NCBI RefSeq assembly: GCF_021173675.1
Contig: NZ_JAIHON010000001.1
Coordinates: 744,001 to 808,000 of the forward strand
Reading direction: 5' to 3'
Origin: Streptomyces lincolnensis
GTDB lineage: Bacteria; Actinomycetota; Actinomycetes; Streptomycetales; Streptomycetaceae
DNA: 64,000 nucleotides
Both the position numbers and the translations under genes were made by a program. Below the pieces are notes generated by a model that searched no databases, was not told the DNA's origin, and saw only the letters and a list, made by a program, of their open reading frames with translations. This document shows positions 9,336 through 17,783 of this stretch, piece by piece (position 1 is the first letter of the stretch; each line of letters starts with the position of its first letter).

Positions 9336-9369
9336 CTTGATCGGGTCCGGGGTCTTGATCGGGTCCGGG
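9336..9369. promoter_or_regulatory. Perfect 16-bp direct repeat before the flavin redox operon
   Basis: CTTGATCGGGTCCGGG occurs at 9336-9351 and again at 9354-9369, an 18-bp period. It lies just upstream of the ferric-reductase start and about 120 bp before the divergent response regulator. Tandem sites at near two-turn spacing are the usual binding pattern of OmpR-family regulators, so this is a candidate site for the adjacent regulator. No footprint evidence exists here. Confidence 0.4.
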
Positions 9370-9491
9370 TATCGAGCTTCGCCGGTGGGAGCTGTCGATT
9401 TACTGTCGTACAACTTTCAAGTGGTTATCGATGTGGCTGCGGGGGCCCACCGGCCTCCCGAACCGGGAGCGCGGTACCGCACTATGTGCAG

Positions 9492-10190
9492 GTGGACAAA
9501 GTACGACTCCTCGTCGTGGACGACGACCCGCCGATCGCCGATCTCGTCGCGACGGTCGCCCGGTACGAGGGCTGGGACGCGGTCACCGCGAACACGGGCG
9601 AGGAGGCGCTGAGCCGCGCCGCCGAGTTCCATCCGGACATCGTGGTGCTCGACCTGATGCTGCCCGACCTCGACGGCTTCGGCGTGCTCGACCGGCTGCG
9701 CCGTTCCGGCACGATGGTGCCCGTGGTGTTCCTCACCGCCCTGGACGCGGTCGCCGACCGGGTGGCGGGGCTGACCCGGGGCGGCGACGACTACCTGGTC
9801 AAGCCGTTCGCGGTGGAGGAGCTGATGGCCCGGCTGCGGACCGTGCTGCGGCGCAGCGCCGGCCCCGGCTTCCAGCGCTCGGTGCTCCAGGTCGCGGACC
9901 TGACGATGGACGAGGACACCCGCGAGGTGCGGCGCGGCGAGCGGCTGGTCACCCTCACCCCGACCGAGTACGAGGTGCTGCGCTACCTGCTGCGCAAGTC
10001 GCCGACCGTGCTCACCAAGGCGCAGATCCTCGACCACGTGTGGGAGTACGGCTTCGGCGGCCGCTCCAACGTCGTGGAGCTGGTCGTCAGCCGGCTGCGC
10101 CGCAAGCTGGACGAGCCCGAGGACGGCCGGGAGCCGCTGATCCACACCGTGCGCGGCTTCGGGTACGTGATCCGGCAGGCCGCGGAGTGA
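9492..10190 (+). CDS. OmpR-family response regulator
   Basis: The receiver domain spans about residues 3-115, with the acidic pocket VDDDPP, phospho-acceptor Asp54 in VVLDLMLPD, and the conserved K in LVKPF. A winged-helix DNA-binding domain follows (about 135-230, ending VRGFGYVIRQ). The start is uncertain between GTG at 9492 and GTG at 9486; no strong ribosome site separates them. The stop overlaps the histidine kinase start (GTGA), so the pair is co-translated. It is divergent from the flavin redox operon, whose promoter region contains a perfect direct repeat, so control of that operon is likely but inferred. Confidence 0.92.
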   Translation: MDKVRLLVVDDDPPIADLVATVARYEGWDAVTANTGEEALSRAAEFHPDIVVLDLMLPDLDGFGVLDRLRRSGTMVPVVFLTALDAVADRVAGLTRGGDDYLVKPFAVEELMARLRTVLRRSAGPGFQRSVLQVADLTMDEDTREVRRGERLVTLTPTEYEVLRYLLRKSPTVLTKAQILDHVWEYGFGGRSNVVELVVSRLRRKLDEPEDGREPLIHTVRGFGYVIRQAAE

Positions 10191-11647
10191 TCACGCGCTG
10201 CAGGCGGGCGTACGGCAGGCTGCGTCTGGGGACCCGGCTGGCGCTGGGCGTCGGGGTGCTGTCCCTGGCGGTGTTCGCGATCGTCGGCACCGCGCTGACG
10301 ACGTACATGCGGGACTACCTGTCGGCCCAGCTGGACACGCAGCTGGCGCAGGCCCAGATCGCCCAGTCCCGGAGCATCGCGGACTACGGCACGCTGTCGG
10401 GCAAGAAGTACTACAGCTGGTTCTACGCCGTGTACGACGTGCCGCGGGACGGCGGTCCGAAACTGCGCCGGCCCGAGGACCCCGCCGACCTGCCCGACGA
10501 CGTCGAGGACTTCACCACCCTGGCCCGGGCACAGGCCGTCTCGCACACGGAGCTGCTGCGCACCGAGCACCTGCGGGGCGTGGGCGACTACCGGCTGCGC
10601 GCCTGCGAGGTCGAGCCCGGGGTGGTCCTGGTCAGTGCCGCGCCGATGGACGACATCGACGACACGGTACGGCGGCTGATCACGGTCCAGGTCGTCGCCT
10701 TCGGGCTCGCGCTGCTGGGGCTCGTGGTGGCCGGCCGCAAGATGCTGCGGCGCGGGCTGAAGCCGCTGAGCGACATGGCGTCCACCGCGCACGGCATCGC
10801 CTCGCACAACCTCGCCGAGACCGCGGCCCGGCTGCCGCTGCGCGCCGACAAGCGGGGCGGCGGCCCGGAGGTCGAGGAACTGCGCACGGCGTTCAACACG
10901 ATGCTGGAGCACATCGACGACTCCCTCGCGGTCCGCGCGGAGGCCGAGCAGCGGTTGCGCCGCTTCGTCGCCGACGCCTCGCACGAGCTGCGCACCCCCC
11001 TGATGTCCGTACGGGGCTACGCGGACCTCTTCCAGTACGCCGCCGCCAACGCCCCCGAGGAACGCGACAAGCACCTGGCGCGGCTGCGCGCGGAGGCGGC
11101 CCGGATGGGCTTCCTCCTCGACGACCTGCTGCTGCTCGCCCGGCTGGACGCGGCCGAGGTGGAGGCCCCGCTCCGGCAGACGGAGTCGGACCTGGTGGAG
11201 CTGGTGGAGCACGCGGCCGACGCCTTCCGGGCCAGCCACCCGGACCGTCCGCTGACCCTCGCGCCGGGCCCCGACGCCCTGAAGCTGCGCCTGGACCCGC
11301 AGCGGATCCGCCAGGTCCTGGACAACCTGCTCACCAACGCGGCCGTGCACACGCCGACCGGTACGGCGGTCTCCGTCGGCGTCTCGGTCGGCGGCGGACA
11401 GGCCCGGGTGCGGGTCGCGGACGCCGGTCCCGGCATCCCGACGGACGACCGCGACCGGGTCTTCGACCGCTTCTACCGCGTCGACAAGGCCCGCAGCCGC
11501 GACCGCGGCGGCAGTGGCCTCGGCCTGTCGGTGGCCCGCTCCCTGGTCCGGGCGCACGGCGGCACGATCGAGCTGAGCAGCGAGCCGGGTGCCACGGTGT
11601 TCACGGTGGTGCTGCCGCTGCGGACGGGGAGTCTTACGAAGCCGTGA
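10187..11647 (+). CDS. Sensor histidine kinase
   Basis: This 486-residue membrane kinase has a first helix at about 15-38 and an extracytoplasmic sensor of about 130 residues. The second helix (about 165-185) leads into a HAMP-type linker. The dimerisation/phosphoacceptor motif is DASHELRTPL, with His266; the catalytic domain has N-box DNLLTNAAVH, G1 box DAGPGIP and G2 box GGSGLGLS. It follows and overlaps the response regulator gene, making a standard two-component pair. The sensor region has no recognised domain. The adjacent redox operon suggests it may read an envelope redox or metal signal, which is inference. Confidence 0.92.
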   Translation: MITRCRRAYGRLRLGTRLALGVGVLSLAVFAIVGTALTTYMRDYLSAQLDTQLAQAQIAQSRSIADYGTLSGKKYYSWFYAVYDVPRDGGPKLRRPEDPADLPDDVEDFTTLARAQAVSHTELLRTEHLRGVGDYRLRACEVEPGVVLVSAAPMDDIDDTVRRLITVQVVAFGLALLGLVVAGRKMLRRGLKPLSDMASTAHGIASHNLAETAARLPLRADKRGGGPEVEELRTAFNTMLEHIDDSLAVRAEAEQRLRRFVADASHELRTPLMSVRGYADLFQYAAANAPEERDKHLARLRAEAARMGFLLDDLLLLARLDAAEVEAPLRQTESDLVELVEHAADAFRASHPDRPLTLAPGPDALKLRLDPQRIRQVLDNLLTNAAVHTPTGTAVSVGVSVGGGQARVRVADAGPGIPTDDRDRVFDRFYRVDKARSRDRGGSGLGLSVARSLVRAHGGTIELSSEPGATVFTVVLPLRTGSLTKP

Positions 11648-11700
11648 CGTGACGGGCGCGGCCCGGTCGTCCGGGCCGGTCACGGCCCTAGCGTGACGGT

Positions 11701-12696
11701 ATGCGTGTACTGGTCACCGGCGGCGCCGGTTTCATCGGGTCCCAAGTCGTGGCGGCCCTGCGGGCCCACGGGCACGAGCCCCTCGTCCACGACGTCCGCA
11801 CCGACCCGGCGTCCGACGTCCGGGACCCCGAGTCGGTCCGCCGCGCCCTGACCGGCGTGGACGCGGTGTGCCACCAGGCGGCGATGGTCGGCCTGGGCGT
11901 CGGCTTCTCCGACGCGGCGGAGTACGTCTCCCACAACGACCTCGGTACGGCCGTCCTGCTCACCGCGATGGCCGACGCGGGCGTCCGGCGCCTGGTGCTG
12001 GCCGGGTCGATGGTCGTGTACGGCGAGGGCAGGTACACCTGTCCCCGGCACGACGTGGTGCGGCCGGGCCCCCGGGCCGTCGCCGACCTGGACGCCGGAC
12101 GCTTCGAGCCCCGCTGCCCGGAGTGCGGGGCCGCGCTCTCCCCCGGGCTGGTCGGCGAGGACGCCCCGGTGGATCCGCGCAACGTCTACGCCACGACCAA
12201 GCTCGCCCAGGAACACCTCGCGGCGGCGTGGGCGCGGGCCACCGGCTCCTCGGCGGTGTCGCTGCGCTACCACAACGTGTACGGCCCCGGCATGCCCCGG
12301 GACACCCCGTACGCGGGCGTCGCCTCCTTCTTCCGCTCCGCGCTCGCCCGGGGCGAGGCCCCGCGGGTCTACGAGGACGGGCGCCAGCGGCGGGACTTCG
12401 TGCATGTCCGGGACGTGGCCGCGGCCAATGTGGCCGCGCTGGAGACTCCGGCGCGCGAAGGCGCGCTCACGGCCTACAACACCGGCAGCGGTGAGCCCCA
12501 CACGGTGGGCGAGATGGCCCGGGCGCTGGCCGAGGCGTACGGCGGTCCCGGGCCGGTCGTCACCGGGGAGTACCGCCTGGGCGACGTACGCCACATCACG
12601 GCGGACTCGGCCAGGCTGCGGGCCGACCTCGGCTGGAAGGCCGAGGTCGGATTCGAGGCGGGGATGCGGGAGTTCGCGAACGCCGGGATGCGCTAG
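11701..12696 (+). CDS. NAD-dependent sugar epimerase/dehydratase with Cys-rich insert
   Basis: This is a 331-residue extended short-chain dehydrogenase. The N-terminal TGGAGFIGS (about 6-14) is the NAD-binding glycine motif, and the catalytic Tyr-Lys pair lies in VYATTKLAQ (Y about 163). An insert at about 107-145 (YTCPRHD, then RCPECGA) supplies three Cys and a His, as in a small zinc ribbon. Such an insert is found, as I recall, in dTDP-L-rhamnose 4-epimerase-like members. Substrate is probably a nucleotide sugar. It stands alone, 53 bp after the kinase gene, and is followed by a strong hairpin. Confidence 0.85.
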   Translation: MRVLVTGGAGFIGSQVVAALRAHGHEPLVHDVRTDPASDVRDPESVRRALTGVDAVCHQAAMVGLGVGFSDAAEYVSHNDLGTAVLLTAMADAGVRRLVLAGSMVVYGEGRYTCPRHDVVRPGPRAVADLDAGRFEPRCPECGAALSPGLVGEDAPVDPRNVYATTKLAQEHLAAAWARATGSSAVSLRYHNVYGPGMPRDTPYAGVASFFRSALARGEAPRVYEDGRQRRDFVHVRDVAAANVAALETPAREGALTAYNTGSGEPHTVGEMARALAEAYGGPGPVVTGEYRLGDVRHITADSARLRADLGWKAEVGFEAGMREFANAGMR

Positions 12697-13017
12697 GCCG
12701 GGCGGGACCGGGCGAGACCGGTGGTGCCGCCCGCTTCAGCAAGCGGCGGCGGGCGGCACCACCACCCGGGGCCGGGCCGCACTGGGGAAGCAGCCCCCTC
12801 CGCACCCCGCCTCAGAGGCCGGCGGCGGGCGGTACCACCGCCCGGGAGACGGCTGCCGGCTGCCCGGCTGCCGCCGGCACCGCCCGTCAGAGACCGACCA
12901 AGACGCCACCAACACCCGGAGAGGGCCGCGCAGCGGAGAGCCGCGGGCAGTACCACCGCTCGGGCACCAGCCCCCCGCGCACCGTTCAGGCACCAGCCCG
13001 CAGCCCCCACCCCCTCC
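12697..13017. other. Non-coding spacer with three degenerate hairpin repeats
   Basis: I see no credible gene in these 321 bases between convergent genes. They hold three related copies of a roughly 25-base element with core GCGGGCGGYACCACC, near 12746-12771, 12821-12847 and 12941-12965. The first lies inside a perfect 15-bp stem and the second is self-complementary. The spacing is about 75 and 120 bp. The element probably works in transcript termination between the epimerase and the opposing kinase gene. Confidence 0.5.
12720..12763. terminator. Strong hairpin, likely bidirectional terminator
   Basis: The 15-base arm GGTGGTGCCGCCCGC at 12720-12734 pairs perfectly with 12749-12763, leaving a 14-base loop. 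It begins 24 bases after the epimerase stop and lies between convergent genes. There is no U-tract, which is usual for Streptomyces terminators. Confidence 0.65.
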
Positions 13018-14130
13018 TCAGGAGGCCGCTGTCGGCAGGAGCACCTCGAAGCGGCAGCCGCCCGGTACGTTGCACACCGTGGCGCTGCCCCGGTGGGCCT
13101 CCACGATGCCGCGGACGATGGCGAGGCCGAGGCCCGCGCCGGCGGGTGGGGTGCGGGCGTGGGTGCCGCGCCAGCCGGTGTCGAAGACGCGGGGCAGGTC
13201 CTCCTCGGGGATGCCGCCGCAGCCGTCGGTGACCGAGAGGACGACACCGTCGGGGCGGCGCTCGGCGGCGATCGCGACCGTGCCGTCGGCGGGCGTCCGG
13301 CGGATGGCGTTGACCAGCAGGTTGCCCAGCACCCGGCTCATCTCCTTGCCGTCCACCTCGACCGGCACCGGCTCGACCCGGTCGCCCACCAGCCGGACCC
13401 CGTGCTCGCGGGCCAGCGGGTCGGCGCCCGCGAGCGCGTCGCCGACGAGGTCGTACAGGGAGATCCGGCTCGGGCTCAGCGCCAGCGTGCCCGCGTGGAT
13501 GCGGGAGAGCTCGAAGAGGTCGCCGACCATGCCGTTGAGGCGTTCCACCTCGGTGCGGATCTGCCGCAGATAGCGGGCGGGGTCGGTGGCGACGCCGTCC
13601 TCCAGGGCCTCGGACATCGCGCGCAGGCCGGCCAGCGGGGTGCGCAGGTCGTGCGAGATCCAGGCGACGAGTTCGCGCCGGGAGGTCTCCAGGGCGCGTT
13701 CCCGTTCCCGGGACTCGGCGAGCCTGGCGCTGGTGGCCTCCAACTCACGGCTCAGCGCGGCGAGTTCGGCGGTGGCCGGGCCGACCGGCGAGGTGAAGTC
13801 GCCGCCGTCGCCGAAGGACCGGGCGGCGAGCGCGAGGGCGTGGCTGCGGGCGACGACCCAGCGGCCCAGCAGCAGGGCGGTGACCATGGACACCACGGCG
13901 GCCATCGCGACGACCGTGGTGACGACCTTGAGGTCGTGCGCGGACAGGAACATCGCCTGCGCGACCGCGAGGGTGCCCGCGAGCATCGCGGTGACGGCGA
14001 CGGCGGCGACCACGGCCAGATGCAGGGCGAGCGAGCGCCGCCGGATCAGCATCAGCACATACGCGCCGAGCAGTCCGGCCGCGGCGGCGCCGAGGAAGGC
14101 GAACAGGGCGATGAGAAGGGTGTCGCGCAT
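13018..14130 (-). CDS. Sensor histidine kinase
   Basis: This is a 370-residue kinase. Three or so N-terminal hydrophobic segments lie within the first 100 residues (for example LLIALFAFLGAAAAGLLGAY), with almost no extracytoplasmic loop, so it probably senses within the membrane. A HAMP-like linker follows. The phosphoacceptor is His160 in WISHDLRTPL, and the ATP-binding domain shows NLLVNAIRRTP, DGCGGIPEE and GAGLGLAIV. ATG at 14130 is chosen because GAGGTG sits five bases upstream; a GTG at 14136 would overlap the regulator stop. It is co-transcribed behind its response regulator. Confidence 0.9.
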   Translation of the reverse strand: MRDTLLIALFAFLGAAAAGLLGAYVLMLIRRRSLALHLAVVAAVAVTAMLAGTLAVAQAMFLSAHDLKVVTTVVAMAAVVSMVTALLLGRWVVARSHALALAARSFGDGGDFTSPVGPATAELAALSRELEATSARLAESRERERALETSRRELVAWISHDLRTPLAGLRAMSEALEDGVATDPARYLRQIRTEVERLNGMVGDLFELSRIHAGTLALSPSRISLYDLVGDALAGADPLAREHGVRLVGDRVEPVPVEVDGKEMSRVLGNLLVNAIRRTPADGTVAIAAERRPDGVVLSVTDGCGGIPEEDLPRVFDTGWRGTHARTPPAGAGLGLAIVRGIVEAHRGSATVCNVPGGCRFEVLLPTAAS

Positions 14131-14132
14131 GG

Positions 14133-14840
<708 letters not shown>

Positions 14841-14951
14841 GCCGCCAGCCTCGCACCGTCCGGAGGCACATGCGTCCCTCCGCCTCCGACGTCCTTGTTT
14901 CGTAAGGAGCGGAGGTCCACTTTGTCCATTTTGCGCTCGTAGGGTGAGAGC

Positions 14952-15656
14952 GTGACCACCCTCCCCCCTTTCCCTCCCCCCGCGGACCCCGGGTCCGTGG
15001 ACGTCGTGCTCCCCTGTCTGGACGAGGCCGAGGCGCTGCCCTGGGTGCTGGAGCGGATCCCGCCCGGCTGGCGCGCGCTCGTCGTGGACAACGGCTCCAC
15101 GGACGGCTCCGCCCGTATCGCGCAGGCCCTCGGCGCGACCGTCGTCCACGAGGAGCGGCGTGGGTTCGGCTCCGCCTGCCACGCGGGGCTGGCCGCCGCC
15201 ACGGCCGACATCGTCTGCTTCTGCGACTGCGACGCCTCCCTCGACCCGGGCGACCTGGTGCCGTTCGTGAACTCGGTCCGCACCGGCGGGGCGGACCTGG
15301 TCCTCGGCCGCCGCCGCCCGCAGACCCGGGGCGCCTGGCCGCCGCACGCCCGCGCGGGCAACCTCGCCCTCGCCCGTCTGCTGCGCCGCCGTACCGGACT
15401 GCGGCTGCACGACCTCGGCCCACTGCGGGCCGCCCGGCGCGAGCCGCTGCTCGCGCTCGGTCTGACGGACCGGCGCAGCGGCTATCCCCTGCAGATGGTC
15501 GTCCGGGCCGCCGACGCGGGCTGGCGGATCGCCGAGCACGACGTGCCGTACCGCCCCCGCACCGGCTCCTCCAAGGTCACCGGCACCTGGCGGGGCACCT
15601 GGCAGGCGGTGCGGGACATGAGCCGTGTGCTGGCCGACAAGGAGGTCCAGGCGTGA
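14952..15656 (+). CDS. Family 2 glycosyltransferase
   Basis: This is a 234-residue cytosolic GT-A protein. Its N-terminal VVLPCLDEAEALPWVLERIP and VVDNGSTDGSA are the nucleotide-sugar-binding signature, and the acidic cluster CDCDASLDPGD serves as the metal site. It matches the pattern of 'transferase 2'-type GT2 proteins that are paired with a TIGR04282 protein, which is exactly what follows here in a GTGA overlap. The acceptor is unknown. It leads an operon with a DUF2064 protein and a methyltransferase. Confidence 0.87.
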   Translation: MTTLPPFPPPADPGSVDVVLPCLDEAEALPWVLERIPPGWRALVVDNGSTDGSARIAQALGATVVHEERRGFGSACHAGLAAATADIVCFCDCDASLDPGDLVPFVNSVRTGGADLVLGRRRPQTRGAWPPHARAGNLALARLLRRRTGLRLHDLGPLRAARREPLLALGLTDRRSGYPLQMVVRAADAGWRIAEHDVPYRPRTGSSKVTGTWRGTWQAVRDMSRVLADKEVQA

Positions 15657-16582
15657 TCACCGTCCTCGTCATCGCCAAGGAGCCCCGGCCGGGCCGGGTG
15701 AAGACCCGGCTGACGCCCCCGTTCACGCCCGAGGAGGCGGCCACGCTCGCGGCGGCCTCCCTCGCGGACACCCTGGACGTGGTCGCCCGCACCCCCGCCC
15801 GGCGCCGGGTCCTCGTCCTGGAGGGCGAGCCCGGCCCCTGGCTGCCGCCCGGTTTCGAGGTCGTACGGCAGTGCGCGGGCGGCCTCGACGAACGGCTGGC
15901 CGCCGCCTTCGCGGGCTGCGACGGCCCGGCTCTCCTCATCGGCATGGACACGCCCCAGGTGACCCCGGAGCTGCTGACCGTGGACTTCACCGACTGCGAC
16001 GCCTTCTTCGGCCCCGCCGAGGACGGCGGCTTCTGGGCCCTGGGCCTGGCCGAACCGGACCCGTCCCGACTGCGCGGCGTACCGATGTCGACTCCCCACA
16101 CCGGCGCCGCCCAACGGGCCCGCCTCACGGACCTGCGCGTCCGCGACCTGCCACGCCTGCGGGACGTCGACACGGCCTACGACGCCGACCTGGTCGCGAA
16201 GCAGGCCCCCGGCGGACGCTTCGCGACCGAGCTGGCCCGCCTCACGGCGCTGCGCGCGACGCCTCCGGGGACGGATCGGGACACCCTGGCGCGCGAGGCC
16301 CGGCCGTCGATCCGGGACGCTCCCGCACGCGACACTCAGCCGGCCACCCCGCCCACCCCCGACGCCCGCCCGGTGGCGAGCGCCCCGCCCGACGAACGGC
16401 GCGCGGCCGGATCCGCGCACGACACCACAGAGCACCGAGCAGACGGCACAGACCCGGACACCCCCGCACGCGACACCCGACCGACCACCCCACCCACCCC
16501 CGACACCCGACCGGCGGCGAGCACCCCACCCGGCCAACAACACTCGGCAGGACCGGCACGTGGCACGGCGGGGCGGCGATGA
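15653..16582 (+). CDS. DUF2064/TIGR04282-type transferase with repeated C-terminal tail
   Basis: The first 200 residues match the TIGR04282 (DUF2064) nucleotidyl/glycosyl-transferase-like fold: VIAKEPRPGRVKTRL at the N-terminus, LIGMDTPQVTPELL, and FFGPAEDGGFWALGL. From about residue 205 a 100-residue Pro/Ala/Arg/Asp-rich tail follows. It contains two imperfect copies of a unit reading PARDTxPxTPPTPDxRPxAS, about 53 residues apart, and looks unfolded. Family members usually stop near 200-220 residues, so this tail is an expansion. The gene overlaps the GT2 gene upstream (GTGA) and the methyltransferase downstream (ATGA). Confidence 0.82.
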   Translation: MITVLVIAKEPRPGRVKTRLTPPFTPEEAATLAAASLADTLDVVARTPARRRVLVLEGEPGPWLPPGFEVVRQCAGGLDERLAAAFAGCDGPALLIGMDTPQVTPELLTVDFTDCDAFFGPAEDGGFWALGLAEPDPSRLRGVPMSTPHTGAAQRARLTDLRVRDLPRLRDVDTAYDADLVAKQAPGGRFATELARLTALRATPPGTDRDTLAREARPSIRDAPARDTQPATPPTPDARPVASAPPDERRAAGSAHDTTEHRADGTDPDTPARDTRPTTPPTPDTRPAASTPPGQQHSAGPARGTAGRR

Positions 16583-17457
16583 GTGGGACGAACGGGATGA
16601 CGGTCCGGGTCGGGCGGCAGGCGGGCGCCGCACCGGCGTCCCGGCGGACGGCCGCGGGCGCGGAGGCCGACCGGCCGCACGCCCCGGTGGAGGACGGGGG
16701 CGGCGGTGCGCCGCCGGCGACCGACGCCCCCTGGTCCGCGGACCCCTACTCCCGGGCGCTGCTCACCGGCCGGGGCCCCCTGTTCCTGCGTCGCGCCGAC
16801 GGGTGGCTGCTCCTGCTGGAACTGGAGCGGTGGTGTGCCGACGCGGACGAGGCGGACCTGGAGGTGCTGCGGCGCTGCGAGGGTGCGGTCCTGGACGTGG
16901 GCTGCGGGCCGGGGCGGCTCGTCGCGGCGCTGAACGCGCGGGGGTGCCCGGTGCTCGGCGTCGACGTGAGCGAGGCGGCGGTCGCGCGCACGCTGGCGCT
17001 CGGCGGACAGGCCCTGCGCCGCTCCGTCTTCGAGTCCCTGCCCGGCGAGGGCCGCTGGGGAACCGCGCTCCTGATCGACGGCAACGTCGGCATCGGCGGC
17101 GACCCGCACACCCTGCTGACCCGGATGGCCGAACTCCTGTCCCCCGGCGGCCTGTTGATCGCCGAGACGGTCACCGACCCGGACATCGACGAGCGGGTCA
17201 GGGTGCATGTCACCGACGCCCGCGGGGCCGCCGGCGCCCCCTTCCCCTGGGCCCGGCTCGGCACGCCCGCCCTGCTGCGGCACGCGGACCGGGCGGGCTT
17301 TCGGGCCGTAGATCAGTGGGCGGCGGGCGGCCGTTGCTTCGTCGCCCTGCGCAGCCGGAGCACGAACAGCACGGCCGAGCCACCGAACAGCAGGGCCGTC
17401 AGCAGCAGCCAGCGGGCCGCGAACCCGTCCGGGGACAGGCCGGTCGCGGAGCCGTAA
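16579..17457 (+). CDS. Class I SAM-dependent methyltransferase
   Basis: This is a 292-residue protein. A disordered N-terminal 50 residues precede the methyltransferase fold. Motif I is VLDVGCGPGRLV (about 98-109), followed by VLGVDVSEAAV for the adenosine-binding acid and by LLSPGGLLIAETV as motif III. The methyl acceptor is unknown. The last 48 codons (17313-17457) lie antisense within the opposing membrane-protein gene and encode a Ser/Pro-rich tail unlike the core, so the functional part probably ends near 17350. It is coupled by ATGA overlap to the DUF2064 gene. Confidence 0.83.
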   Translation: MSGTNGMTVRVGRQAGAAPASRRTAAGAEADRPHAPVEDGGGGAPPATDAPWSADPYSRALLTGRGPLFLRRADGWLLLLELERWCADADEADLEVLRRCEGAVLDVGCGPGRLVAALNARGCPVLGVDVSEAAVARTLALGGQALRRSVFESLPGEGRWGTALLIDGNVGIGGDPHTLLTRMAELLSPGGLLIAETVTDPDIDERVRVHVTDARGAAGAPFPWARLGTPALLRHADRAGFRAVDQWAAGGRCFVALRSRSTNSTAEPPNSRAVSSSQRAANPSGDRPVAEP

Positions 17458-17783
17458 CGGTCCGCGACCCGCCCGCTGATCAGCGGGAACCACACCAGCA
17501 GGAGCAGCAGCGAGAGGGCGGCGGGGACCCGGACGTACATCACGTGCCGCCCCGCCGTCCGCACGAGCGCCCGGTCCACCGCCCCGTACAACGGCAGCAG
17601 CACCAGGTCGTGCAGGACGGCCGCCCCCACGAACCACAGCGCGACCCCGAACCAGTCCCCCGCGAGCAGCCGCACCCCCGCATATCCCGCGAGCGCGAAC
17701 GAGCAGCAGAGCAGGAGCAGTTGGAGAGGACTGCCGAGCAAGGAACCACCGAGAGGAACACCGCCGGGAGAGGGGATCCGCAT
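17313..17783 (-). CDS. Small four-helix membrane protein paired with Mo oxidoreductase
   Basis: The ATG at 17783 shares its A with the stop of the molybdopterin oxidoreductase gene (TGATG), so the two are co-translated. The 156-residue product has about four hydrophobic segments (LLLLCCSFALAGYAGVRLL, FGVALWFVGAAVLHDLVLLPLYG, ALSLLLLLVWFPLISG, RWLLLTALLFGGSAVLFVL). No domain is recognised. Gene coupling suggests a membrane subunit or assembly partner of the oxidoreductase. Confidence 0.75.
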   Translation of the reverse strand: MRIPSPGGVPLGGSLLGSPLQLLLLCCSFALAGYAGVRLLAGDWFGVALWFVGAAVLHDLVLLPLYGAVDRALVRTAGRHVMYVRVPAALSLLLLLVWFPLISGRVADRYGSATGLSPDGFAARWLLLTALLFGGSAVLFVLRLRRATKQRPPAAH

